Positions 54,130 through 64,000 of a stretch of DNA of 64,000 nt are shown here, piece by piece. This DNA comes from Lamellibrachia satsuma. Lineage: Eukaryota; Annelida; Polychaeta; Sabellida; Siboglinidae. The position numbers and the translations under genes are program-made. The notes below the pieces were generated by a model. It did no database searches. It was given only the letters and a program-made list of their open reading frames with translations, and was not told the DNA's origin. The stretch's first letter is position 1. Each line of letters begins with the position of its first letter. Where the stretch lies: NCBI GenBank assembly GCA_033239005.1, contig BSQZ01000103.1, positions 1,692,592 to 1,756,591 of the forward strand. Reading direction: 5' to 3'.

Positions 54130-55231
54130 GAAATGCATCGACATCTTCATTTCTCTGCACTTTCTTTGTTTACGACGCTAACAACATCAGCGTGAGGCGA
54201 CGGCTGGTCGACTTTCAACAATAGTCCATGACTCAGCGCCTTTGACATGATGTTATCATGCAGGGGTGCTATATCAAGCGGAAAACTGCACCAATCACAT
54301 CGCATCTCCAATACAAGGGTGATCCCCTTCTACGGTTATTTTTGTTTTCACTAGTTAACTACGGTGGCCACTTGTTGACTTATAACGATATGTAAGAACG
54401 AACACTTTGCGTGTGATTCCAGAAGACTGTGTAACTGTTTTAGTATGTATATATGCGCCCTGAGAGCAATGTCTGCAAGGCAATGTTGTACACGTTGGAG
54501 TTTTGCTTGTTGTCTTAAATAATTATATTTGCTGCATCATTTATTGGTCGATCACACAGGCGATTGACTCTACGACAATCATGGCGGAACTAACAAGTAG
54601 CACCAACAAAACGAGCATTTCAGCCAAATGACTCGTTAATGTTGAACCTGATTCCCGAGATCAGTGAACGTGCCAATGCCGCACAGCTGATGTGACATTG
54701 TGTGAGAACGTGTTTGTGAAATGCTTGGCACTACTTGTGAGACCCGCCACGACTGATCTGTAGCCAAAAATGAAGGGCCCGTGTGTATGTCAAATGTACG
54801 GATATTCGTAATATCAATGGTTAAAAAAGCGATGGGGACAAAGTACAAATTCACGTTTCTAATAGCCTTTCTACCTGGGTAGATAGTATAGCTAGCCTTG
54901 TGGACGATGATGCCGTAATCACAACTTAGCACGTCCTTAATGTTGAATAATATTTCTGATTCAAAATGAAAAGATAATATTTCTGATTCATAAGTAATTG
55001 AATAATCTACGCATTCAATCGTTATCTCATTTATTTACAAGACAAAATCGGAAGTATGGTTTTATGCATATGATGTTTTGCACTACTGCCTCAACATCAA
55101 CTGTGATGTTGTTTAGGCATTAGATGCCTTGGAATCAACTGTGTAGCTGTGGACACAGGGAGGCATGTGTACGACCAGTAACGTTAGATAAGCCTACACG
55201 TGGTAGATCCCCTTCGGGATTATTGATGAGA
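54130..55231. other. Spacer, no gene seen
   Basis: A GATAATATTTCTGATTCA pair lies at about 54946-54991. ATCATGGCGGAACTAAC at 54577 starts only a 16-codon frame. Nothing else supported. Confidence 0.3.
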
Positions 55232-55914
55232 TAAGTTTTAGTTTGAGTTTATATTAGAAAATTGTTAGGGTGTGTTAAGATTTTGATGTTAGTATAAGCT
55301 TCTACGATTACACTGGGTGATTAACCCCGGTCCGATTGTCAAAGGCTCGGAAGATTATATTATATTTATTACATAGACCCAGGAGTCTATTTGTTTACTT
55401 GCAAATTACTTTAAAATTAAGTAACTATCCTGCATTAAATGTTTATTTTTGTTCCACTTGTCTTTACTGTCTTGTTCACTCGTGCAATTTGAATTTTCCC
55501 AGGCGCGGTCGAATGTAACAACTAGCCCCGTAAGCGGGACAAGTGGCTACATCATACGAGCCACGTTGTTACTGCAAAGAACACGTGGATCGCAAAGCAA
55601 ATGCCACTCATATATGTTACTATTATTATATTAATTGGATTATACACACTTATACATATTATACGCGGTGTGCATAACAATGTAGATGTCCACAGCTTTA
55701 TATATTAAGCTTTACTTTTATTTTTACCAAAGGGTACTCACTCGCCGGATTCTTACATAACAAACAAATATGAATGGAATATAAATTATTGAATAGCAAT
55801 ATATATGTAATGCGACATAATTCTATAGATTGAATGATTATTAATTGCCCAAATAGGGCTGTTCCATAAAAAATTAACGAGATTGAACAAGACTGTCACC
55901 CAAGGGAAAATACA

Positions 55915-56030
55915 CAGAGGGCAAGTGGACAACGAAGCAAGTGAACAAGGAAGCAATACGATTATCGAGAGTGCAAAAATATTTTCATTTATGTGTACCC
56001 GCCCTTCTGAGATAATTGTTATTTTTGTTT
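55915..56030 (-). repeat. CR1 3'-tail, minus strand (inside duplication copy A)
   Basis: The minus strand shows GGGCGGGTACACATAA, CTCTCGATAATCG, GCTTCCTTGTTCACTTG and CTTGTTCAATCTCGTTAA, matching the CR1 tail at 19197-19320. Copied at about 59011-59126. Confidence 0.7.
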
Positions 56031-56409
56031 GACCCAGCTAGCATTCACAGTACTGGTTATAAACAAGCATGCTAGGCTTCACAAGTGAAAATAAAACGTT
56101 CACACGTCGTTGTTAAATAAATGTTGAAATAGCCTAGTCAAAGCATTACCCCGAGCATAGATTCCTTCACTCAAGATGATATACATGTACTATACTAATT
56201 AGCATCCTTAAAAACAAAAAGGCATGTAGCATTGCTGATGCATAAAACAGCCCCATATAAATACGTGTACCTATATTTAATGCTTGTTTTTTACCTTGAT
56301 TAATTCCATTGCTGTACTACAGTAGATCTCTAGTGAACTTTTGAAGTGAAATAAAAAAACGTGATGTCAGTGGTAATTGTAAATAAATGTAATTATTTTT
56401 TTATTTCAG

Positions 56410-56545
56410 TAATAATGCCGCTTTCAAAACACATATTTATTCAGCGGTGCGAAAGTACAACATCGAAATACGGGGTTGCCAACGGACCCACACGGTTTCA
56501 CGCAGTGCAACCCAAAACGTTGTGCAACCCAAAACGGTATTAGTA
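56410..56545 (-). repeat. LTR-like segment of the Gypsy element (copy A)
   Basis: The blocks ATAATGCCGCTTTCAA, ACACAT-TTTATTCAG, TCGAAATACGGGGTTGCCAA, CGGACCCAC and AGTAAGGTAATTAGT are shared with 62364-62470 at the other end of the element and with 59506-59641. Two such copies bracketing gag-pol fragments fit LTR remnants. Upstream on the minus strand (56665-56700), LRRPARFATPPDMLDL-stop resembles a Gypsy pol C-terminus. Confidence 0.55.
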
Positions 56546-57018
56546 AGGTAATTAGTTTTGAACATAGTATTCCTGTTTCCTCATCTAAACAACTAGGCAG
56601 AGCACGGCGTACGCCTGTTATGCATTGCCTGTGATGTTCCAGTTCACAAATCCAACATGTCCGGTGGCGTTGCGAATCTTGCGGGTCGCCTCAAAGGAAC
56701 CATCTTCACCTTCGGTTCAAACGACGCAGACACCAAACCCAGCACGGCTGCCATGGTCGGTACCTGCATTCTCACATCACTCTCTGAGATCGCATCGGTT
56801 TGCAGTACGGTAGCACACTCCTATGTTAGCCACAGAACGGGCTGTTTGGTGTAAACATACTGAAGACTGAAGAGACTGGGTTGGTTGGTGGTGTCCATTC
56901 ATCATCAGCCACGGTCTGCTGTGGTTCATCTGAGCGTCTCTGTCTTGGATGATCATTTGTGGCGTAACTCTATACTTTGCCATGAGATTTCTTCAGCCCA
57001 GCCTTCACGGTCTGTGCT

Positions 57019-57234
<216 letters not shown>

Positions 57235-57386
57235 AACCCACTGCTTGAGGGATGATACGGTGAATATTTTATGTGTGTAAGATGCCGTTTGCACGACAGA
57301 ACTGTTCAAATTCATCACTGATGAAACAGCTTCAGCGTCACAGATACTTTGACCTGGCTTCTACTCTAAAGAGTACTGATACCTAC

Positions 57387-58327
57387 TCAGTGTGAGCGCC
57401 CATTTTTGAATTCTGGTACTAGACAATGCTGAGACTGTAGGTCTTCCTTCAAGAGTCCAAGCAACGGCTGGTGATCTATTTGTAAGATGAATTCACGTCC
57501 ATATAGGTACTTGTGGAATGTGGTGATTCCGTAGACAAGTGCCAACGCTTCCTTCTCCAGTTGTGCATACTTTTTTCTCACAAGAGGGAGAGTTCGCAAA
57601 GCATAAGCTGTTGGTTTCACACAATCATCTGATAGGCGATGTGACAACACATTTCCAATCGTGTGGGGAGAAGCATCGCTACTGACAATGATGGGTAGCT
57701 CAGGGTTGTGATGTACAAGCACATTGTGGGAGGAAAGCACTGCTTCCTCGAAGGATTTCTTCTGTCTCGGCCCCCAGTCCCATTTGACACTCGTGGAGCG
57801 GTGCCAAAATGGTACTCAGGTTTCTCAGAAAGTTGTGATAGTTGTGGTTGTACCCCAAGAAGCGCCAGGGCATTTTGCGGTACAGCTGCATTCTCAGTGA
57901 CGAGAACCTTGTCACGTGTAGGGTGGATGCCTTCTACGCCAATTTCGTGTCCCAGTTACTGACACGACTTCTGCCGAAGAGTATTATTTCTCCTTCTTCA
58001 GGCGTAGCCCTGCTTCTTGGAGTCGAGATAACACCATTTGGAAATTGCGATCTTGCTCTTCTGATGTTCTTCCAGTCACTAGAACAGCATCCAGGTAGAC
58101 TACTTTCCTTAGAATAGTTTGAAGCAACTGCTCCATAATCCTATGTAATATACCTGACACCATACGACAAATGTTCATAATCGAACAAACCCTTGGAGAT
58201 GTTGATGGTGGTGAGTTTGCGTGATTCTTCGTCGAGTACAACTCGTTGATAAGGGTAGCTTAAGTCAAGTTTTGTGTACCAACAGTTAATTTCATGAACA
58301 AATCGTTTATGTCGGGGATCAGGTACT
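57387..58327 (-). pseudogene. Ty3/Gypsy pol fragment: RT end and RNase H (copy A)
   Basis: From 58327 down: the RT region around the active site is broken (LRKVVYLDAVLVTGRT, where the catalytic YxDD reads YLDA), then NFQMVLSRLQEAGLRLKKEK, KMPWRFLGYNHNYHNFLRNL, and RNase H with IIVSSDASPHTIGNVLSHRL, YAQLEKEALALVYGI and YGREFILQIDHQPLLGLL. The catalytic aspartate of SSDAS is present. The integrase that should follow is absent; a CT tract lies there instead. Frameshifts and the altered active site mark it as dead. Confidence 0.85.
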
Positions 58328-59010
58328 TAAGTTTTAGTTTGAGTTTATATTAGAAAATTGTTAGGGTGTGTTAAGATTTTGATGTTAGTATAAGCTTCTA
58401 CGATTACACTGGGTGATTAACCCCGGTCCGATTGTCAAAGGCTCGGAAGATTATATTATATTTATTACATAGACCCAGGAGTCTATTTGTTTACTTGCAA
58501 ATTACTTTAAAATTAAGTAACTATCCTGCATTAAATGTTTATTTTTGTTCCACTTGTCTTTACTGTCTTGTTCACTCGTGCAATTTGAATTTTCCCAGGC
58601 GCGGTCGAATGTAACAACTAGCCCCGTAAGCGGGACAAGTGGCTACATCATACGAGCCACGTTGTTACTGCAAAGAACACGTGGATCGCAAAGCAAATGC
58701 CACTCATATATGTTACTATTATTATATTAATTGGATTATACACACTTATACATATTATACGCGGTGTGCATAACAATGTAGATGTCCACAGCTTTATATA
58801 TTAAGCTTTACTTTTATTTTTACCAAAGGGTACTCACTCGCCGGATTCTTACATAACAAACAAATATGAATGGAATATAAATTATTGAATAGCAATATAT
58901 ATGTAATGCGACATAATTCTATAGATTGAATGATTATTAATTGCCCAAATAGGGCTGTTCCATAAAAAATTAACGAGATTGAACAAGACTGTCACCCAAG
59001 GGAAAATACA

Positions 59011-59126
59011 CAGAGGGCAAGTGGACAACGAAGCAAGTGAACAAGGAAGCAATACGATTATCGAGAGTGCAAAAATATTTTCATTTATGTGTACCCGCCC
59101 TTCTGAGATAATTGTTATTTTTGTTT
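59011..59126 (-). repeat. CR1 3'-tail, minus strand (inside duplication copy B)
   Basis: Copy of 55915-56030. Confidence 0.7.
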
Positions 59127-59505
59127 GACCCAGCTAGCATTCACAGTACTGGTTATAAACAAGCATGCTAGGCTTCACAGGTGAAAATAAAACGTTCACA
59201 CGTCGTTGTTAAATAAATGTTGAAATAGCCTAGTCAAAGCATTACCCCGAGCATAGATTCCTTCACTCAAGATGATATACATGTACTATACTAATTAGCA
59301 TCCTTAAAAACAAAAAGGCATGTAGCATTGCTGATGCATAAAACAGCCCCATATAAATACGTGTACCTATATTTAATGCTTATTTTTTACCTTGATTAAT
59401 TCCATTGCTGTACTACAGTAGATCTCTAGTGAACTTTTGAAGTGAAATAAAAAAACGTGATGTCAGTGGTAATTGTAAATAAATGTAATTATTTTTTTAT
59501 TTCAG

Positions 59506-59641
59506 TAATAATGCCGCTTTCAAAACACATATTTATTCAGCGGTGCGAAAGTACAACATCGAAATACGGGGTTGCCAACGGACCCACACGGTTTCACGCA
59601 GTGCAACCCAAAACGTTGTGCAACCCAAAACGGTATTAGTA
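59506..59641 (-). repeat. LTR-like segment of the Gypsy element (copy B)
   Basis: Copy of 56410-56545. Confidence 0.55.
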
Positions 59642-60114
59642 AGGTAATTAGTTTTGAACATAGTATTCCTGTTTCCTCATCTAAACAACTAGGCAGAGCA
59701 CGGCGTACGCCTGTTATGCATTGCCTGTGATGTTCCAGTTCACAAATCCAACATGTCCGGTGGCGTTGCGAATCTTGCGGGTCGCCTCAAAGGAACCATC
59801 TTCACCTTCGGTTCAAACGACGCAGACACCAAACCCAGCACGGCTGCCATGGTCGGTACCTGCATTCTCACATCACTCTCTGAGATCGCATCGGTTTGCA
59901 GTACGGTAGCACACTCCTATGTTAGCCACAGAACGGGCTGTTTGGTGTAAACATACTGAAGACTGAAGAGACTGGGTTGGTTGGTGGTGTCCATTCATCA
60001 TCAGCCACGGTCTGCTGTGGTTCATCTGAGCGTCTCTGTCTTGGATGATCATTTGTGGCGTAACTCTATACCTTGCCATGAGATTTCTTCAGCCCAGCCT
60101 TCACGGTCTGTGCT

Positions 60115-60263
<149 letters not shown>

Positions 60264-60418
60264 GCCAACCCACTGCTTGAGGGATGATACGGTGAATATT
60301 TTATGTGTGTAAGATGCCGTTTGCACGACAGAACTGTTCAAATTCATCACTGATGAAACAGCTTCAGCGTCACAGATACTTTGACCTGGCTTCTACTCTA
60401 AAGAGTACTGATACCTAC

Positions 60419-61547
60419 TCAGTGTGAGCGCCCATTTTTGAATTCTGGTACTAGACAATGCTGAGACTGTAGGTCTTCCTTCAAGAGTCCAAGCAACGGC
60501 TGGTGATCTATTTGTAAGATGAATTCACGTCCATATAGGTACTTGTGGAATGTGGTGATTCCGTAGACAAGTGCCAACGCTTCCTTCTCCAGTTGTGCAT
60601 ACTTTTTTCTCACAAGAGGGGAGAGTTCGCAAAGCATAAGCTGTTGGTTTCACACAATCATCTGATAGGCGATGTGACAACACATTTCCAATCGTGTGGG
60701 GAGAAGCATCGCTACTGACAATGATGGGTAGCTCAGGGTTGTGATGTACAAGCACATTGTGGGAGGAAAGCACTGCTTCCTCGAAGGATTTCTTCTGTCT
60801 CGGCCCCCAGTCCCATTTGACACTCGTGGAGCGGTGCCAAAATGGTACTCAGGTTTCTCAGAAAGTTGTGATAGTTGTGGTTGTACCCCAAGAAGCGCCA
60901 GGGCATTTTGCGGTACAGCTGCATTCTCAGTGACGAGAACCTTGTCACGTGTAGGGTGGATGCCTTCTACGCCAATTTCGTGTCCCAGTTACTGACACGA
61001 CTTCTGCCGAAGAGTATTATTTCTCCTTCTTCAGGCGTAGCCCTGCTTCTTGGAGTCGAGATAACACCATTTGGAAATTGCGATCTTGCTCTTCTGATGT
61101 TCTTCCAGTCACTAGAACAGCATCCAGGTAGACTACTTTCCTTAGAATAGTTTGAAGCAACTGCTCCATAATCCTATGTAATATACCTGACACCATACGA
61201 CAAATGTTCATAATCGAACAAACCCTTGGAGATGTTGATGGTGGTGAGTTTGCGTGATTCTTCGTCGAGTACAACTCGTTGATAAGGGTAGCTTAAGTCA
61301 AGTTTTGTGTACCAACAGTTAATTTCATGAACAAATCGTTTATGTCGGGGATCAGGTACTTGTCCACTTTGACAGCTTGGTTGATGGTCACCTTGTATTC
61401 TCCACAGACTCTGACGGCTCCTGTAGATTTGAGTACAGGTACAATCGGTGGCGCCCATTCCGAATTCCTGTAGGCGATATAACTCCGCTTCCACTTTTGC
61501 CCGCAAAGCAAATGGCATAGGGCGTGGTTAGCAGTAACGTTGTTTTA
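60419..61547 (-). pseudogene. Ty3/Gypsy pol fragment: RT and RNase H (copy B, with 5' RT part)
   Basis: It contains all of the copy A fragment plus the RT fingers upstream: MPFALRAKVEAELYRLQEFG, PIVPVLKSTGAVRVCGEYKV, TINQAVKVDKYLIPDINDLF and TKLDLSYPYQRVVLDEESRK (first catalytic aspartate in KLDLS). Frames change several times, and a short deletion appears between PYQRVV...LSYGV and IMEQLLQ. It is more complete than copy A but also non-functional. Confidence 0.85.
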
Positions 61548-61800
61548 CTAGTCGTCGACATAGAATTTAGCAGTGACTCCTTTCAGCGTACACATTCCTT
61601 CACTGAACACTGCCTGGTACTGTTCTAAAAAATCATATCTGTCCACCCGGTGTACTGCGGTCCAATTCAGCTTTAACACCGACAACCAGTCAAGTCCTAG
61701 CAGATTTGGTAACACAGTAAAACATATGGTTTTACTGTGTTGGTTGTTGTGTGGTACAAACCCATAGCATAAGTATCTCCTCACGCAAATCATTCACTGG
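61548..61800 (-). pseudogene. Ty3/Gypsy protease-RT linker
   Basis: It encodes LLGLDWLSVLKLNWTAVHRV, YQAVFSEGMCTLKGVTAKFY. This is the segment just before the RT of Gypsy pol (L-G-x-D-W, then YxxVFxEGxGxLKG). The protease active site (DSGA or DTGA) is not visible upstream and seems deleted or decayed. Confidence 0.75.
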
Positions 61801-61855
61801 TTGCGATGTATCCTTTTCCACTAAATGTGCTTTTGCCATAAGTTCAGTAGATCTA

Positions 61856-61952
61856 CACACTCTAACAAAATGGTTTGGCTTGTTACATGTGTTGCATGTC
61901 TTGCCCCTTTACACGTTATCCTATTGTGTGGATGTCCTCCACAAACTACACA
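61856..61952 (-). pseudogene. Gypsy gag: two CCHC zinc knuckles
   Basis: On the minus strand CVVCGGHPHNRITC (61952-61911) and CNTCNKPNHFVRVC (61897-61856) each fit CX2CX4HX4C exactly, the nucleic-acid-binding knuckle of retroelement nucleocapsids. They are in different frames, so one indel lies between them. Confidence 0.8.
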
Positions 61953-62109
61953 CATTCTTGTAGTCGCCTTCTACGTTGGCACCCTCTGGTGGAGCTGTTC
62001 AGGTTTATCTCATGTACTGCACCAGCCACCTGGCGACCACGATGGAAACTATTCCTGTCTCATCCTCGCCCTTGTGAAGGCATGCTATGACGGTGTTCAA
62101 CGTGAAATA

Positions 62110-62330
62110 CTACAATAACGGGATTTTTCCGCCACAGAAGCTTTGCTACCCATAATTATGGATGCTGCATAGTAGCACCAAGAGTACTCCCATAAGTAAG
62201 CAACTGTTCCAGTGTAATGTTGGCTTCACTCAGTCCTTTATCACGTATTTTGGGCAGTAAACACCTTAGCGTTTTACATCGACTGTACGTGACACAGACG
62301 ATCGAATCCGACCCTCGTCGCCAATATGTT
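62110..62330 (-). pseudogene. Gypsy gag fragment
   Basis: The minus strand reads LLPKIRDKGLSEANITLEQL LTYG, similar to the part of Ty3/Gypsy gag before the zinc knuckles (LRDKxLxxxxLTLxxLLxxG). The rest of gag is short or missing. Confidence 0.45.
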
Positions 62331-62334
62331 CCCT

Positions 62335-62490
62335 GTTGGTCGTGGATCAATAGGGGAAATAATGCCGCTTTCAAGACACATTTTTATTCAGTGGGGCGGG
62401 AGTACATCGTCGAAATACGGGGTTGCCAACGGACCCACGTAGTGCAACCCGAAACGGTACTAGTAAGGTAATTAGTATTGAACATAGCAT
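62335..62490 (-). repeat. 5' LTR-like segment and primer-binding region
   Basis: This shares blocks with 56410-56545. On the minus strand it runs to CAACAGGGAACA and then ATTGGCGACGAGGGTCGGAT (ending near 62309), which looks like the LTR end and primer-binding region of many Gypsy elements. A tandem pair of about 38 bases (CTTTATTTTGG...GACAC) lies just outside, at 62490-62570. Confidence 0.5.
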
Positions 62491-62689
62491 TGGCTCTAAC
62501 AGTGTCACTGCCAAAATAAAGGTTCTGGCTGGCTCTAAAAGTGTCACGACCAAAATAAAGGCTGTGATTTGTTATCAAATTATCACTGTTAAACCGTCCC
62601 TTCTGTGGCACGAATACCCGGCCATATACGTTGCGTAACTTCGGTAATCAACCAAGAACCGATGTTTTCAACGTGATATGGCCGTAGAC

Positions 62690-63190
62690 ATTTTCCGACG
62701 CCACCCGAATCGGCAGCTGAGGTCCGCCACATTTTATTATCTGCACCAGCTGCTAATCTATCAAATCGGTTTCCTGATTCAGTGAGGACTGCGAAGACAC
62801 TGGCGCAGTATAACACACTTCTAAAAACATATCTTCTTAGAGTAGTTTTTTATGATAAGCTGATGTAAACATTTTATATGCATTTATTATTATTTTATTA
62901 TTATAATTTTTTTATTCTATATCATCTATGGTTGGACTAATTGGGCCATACTTTAGAATATTTATTATTGGTATTTTTTTAATAGTTAATATATATTTGA
63001 ACATATTTTAATAATATTTTAAATAACTAATATATTTATGTTGATATAATTATTATATTATTTTTATATAATTTATATATTTATTTATTATATAATTAAA
63101 AATATATTAATGCGTTATTATTACATGTATATAAAGCGTCTGAGAGCAATATTGATTGATCGGACGCTGTATAAATAATTTTAGCTTTAG
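62690..63190 (+). pseudogene. LINE 3' end (C-terminus and long AT-rich 3'UTR)
   Basis: The frame reads SNRFPDSVRTAKTLAQY and LLKTYLLRVVFYDKLM-stop (62756-62868), the typical end of L2/CR1-like ORF2. The 3'UTR includes AAAGCGTCTGAGAGCAATAT and CGGACGCTGTATAAATAAT, then a (TTAGTTAT)-type tail. This is a 5'-truncated copy. Confidence 0.7.
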
Positions 63191-63535
63191 TTATTATTTA
63201 GTTATTATCATTAGAACGGGCGCACGCGTTTGAAGTAAACGTTCACCGAAACAATTTTTTTGTTTAGGGGATTGGGGCTATCCGATACGTTCCCCACTGA
63301 GAAACTTCAATATTATAGTATATTTTTGAAACAAGGAAAAGATGCAGCAGTTTGCTCAGACTATGGAAGGGCACATACTGAAACAATATTTTTTTAACTA
63401 CCGATTCTAATCTATATGCATCGAGTATTCTTTACTAAATGCGCACATTGTCTAGTTGCTTCATAATTATGCGCAGTCAATATTTGGTAAAAACAAAATT
63501 GACTAATATCTGAAGAGGGTGGGTTAGGCACATAT
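63191..63535. other. Spacer, no gene seen
   Basis: No supported feature. Confidence 0.3.
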
Positions 63536-63640
63536 GAAAAAGTGTAGGACTCTCGATATGGCTTCCTTTTCCACTTACCATCTGGGCTTTGCCTTGGATG
63601 GTAATCTTGTTAATCTTGATAAACCTTGTTAAATCTTCAC
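63535..63640 (+). repeat. CR1 3'-tail fragment
   Basis: GGACTCTCGATATGGCTTCC, CCACTTACCATCTGGGCTTT and CTTGTTAATCTTG match the CR1 tail at 19230-19320; no ORF part is left. Confidence 0.7.
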
Positions 63641-63889
63641 AAAAATCAGCAGTTGTAGCACATTGCTCAGTTCCTTCTTAACTGTATTTTTCGTTTTTCT
63701 TTCACTTGTTTGATAGGTAGACTCCGGTAACAACAATGTACATACCAAGTAGGTTCACCTGCACGACAGAAAGAACGCGACTGGGGAATAAACCAACACA
63801 ATTGGAAAGTCAAATACAACTCGGGTCAACAACGGGTCTTTTTTTAAAAAGATTTAACACATTGCCATCCAACTCATTCAAAATAGCTT

Positions 63890-63935
63890 CTGAACAATGA
63901 AGTTACTAGCTTATCGAGAGTCCAACATGCTATAA
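63890..63935 (-). repeat. Short CR1 3'-tail fragment
   Basis: The minus strand reads GTTGGACTCTCGATAAGC and then diverges; only about 35 bases match. Confidence 0.5.
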
Positions 63936-63951
63936 TCTTGCATACACAGAC

Positions 63952-64000
63952 ACGCACGCACGCACGCACGCACCCACACGCACGCACGCACGCACACACC
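63952..64000. repeat. (GCAC)n simple repeat at window edge
   Basis: CGCACGCACG units with ACCCACAC interruptions, running off the window. Confidence 0.9.

Noticed and set aside
56625..56854. Plus-strand ORFs in the Gypsy region (and copies at 59721-59950)
   Set aside because: They oppose the element's orientation and have no recognisable motif; the minus strand gives a pol-C-terminus-like end.

Overview
This window reads as nuclear DNA of a non-vertebrate animal, probably aquatic. Intron-split genes use GT-AG sites, the DNA is AT-rich, there are long (TA)n, (CA)n and (CT)n microsatellites, and most recognisable coding sequence belongs to retroelements (RTE, CR1/Jockey and other LINEs, Ty3/Gypsy) or DNA transposons (hAT, piggyBac-like). 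Nothing suggests bacterial, viral or organellar DNA. The phylum cannot be fixed from the sequence; lophotrochozoan, invertebrate deuterostome and cnidarian-grade animals all carry these families.

Two host genes can be pieced together, both on the minus strand. The first (36345 down to 24992) is a five-exon GNAT-family N-acetyltransferase of the AANAT (arylalkylamine/serotonin N-acetyltransferase)-like type. Its exons join in phase into about 170-176 residues with a clear acetyl-CoA-binding motif, and its introns are full of transposons. The second (53681 down to 47109) is a three-exon dispanin (CD225/IFITM-like) gene. Its middle exon has a stop codon, a one-base frameshift and a poor splice donor that almost touches a (TA)n tract, so it is a pseudogene or a damaged allele.

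Layout: 1-4565, a decayed Jockey/CR1 LINE split by a nearly complete 3172-bp RTE element with a 12-bp target-site duplication. 4570-7450, a LINE tail, candidate exons and a hAT transposase-derived two-exon relic. 8236-10290, a 2-kb hAT-like element with an 8-bp duplication. 10.4-15.5 kb, microsatellites, palindromes, a piggyBac-like MITE and the first copy of an unnamed interspersed repeat (called R460 here). 17.8-24.9 kb, two possible exons cut off by a CR1 copy, LINE debris, hairpin clusters and a tRNA-derived SINE. 25.0-36.3 kb, the AANAT-like gene with R460 copies, two inverted minisatellites, a truncated LINE and a second RTE in its introns. 37.5-42.7 kb, LINE fragments and a 2.3-kb CR1 copy. 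43.4-45.1 kb, a degraded DDE-transposase-like gene. 47.1-53.7 kb, the dispanin gene, whose first intron holds a 1.2-kb minisatellite open in several frames. 55.2-61.4 kb, a very recent 3.1-kb tandem duplication containing a Ty3/Gypsy pol fragment; the rest of that element reaches about 62.5 kb. 62.7-64.0 kb, LINE tails and simple repeats.

The elements do not form one pathway. The window is best seen as two host genes embedded in, and one of them damaged by, repeated transposon and microsatellite activity. Splice sites and family assignments were made by eye and need transcript or homology support.
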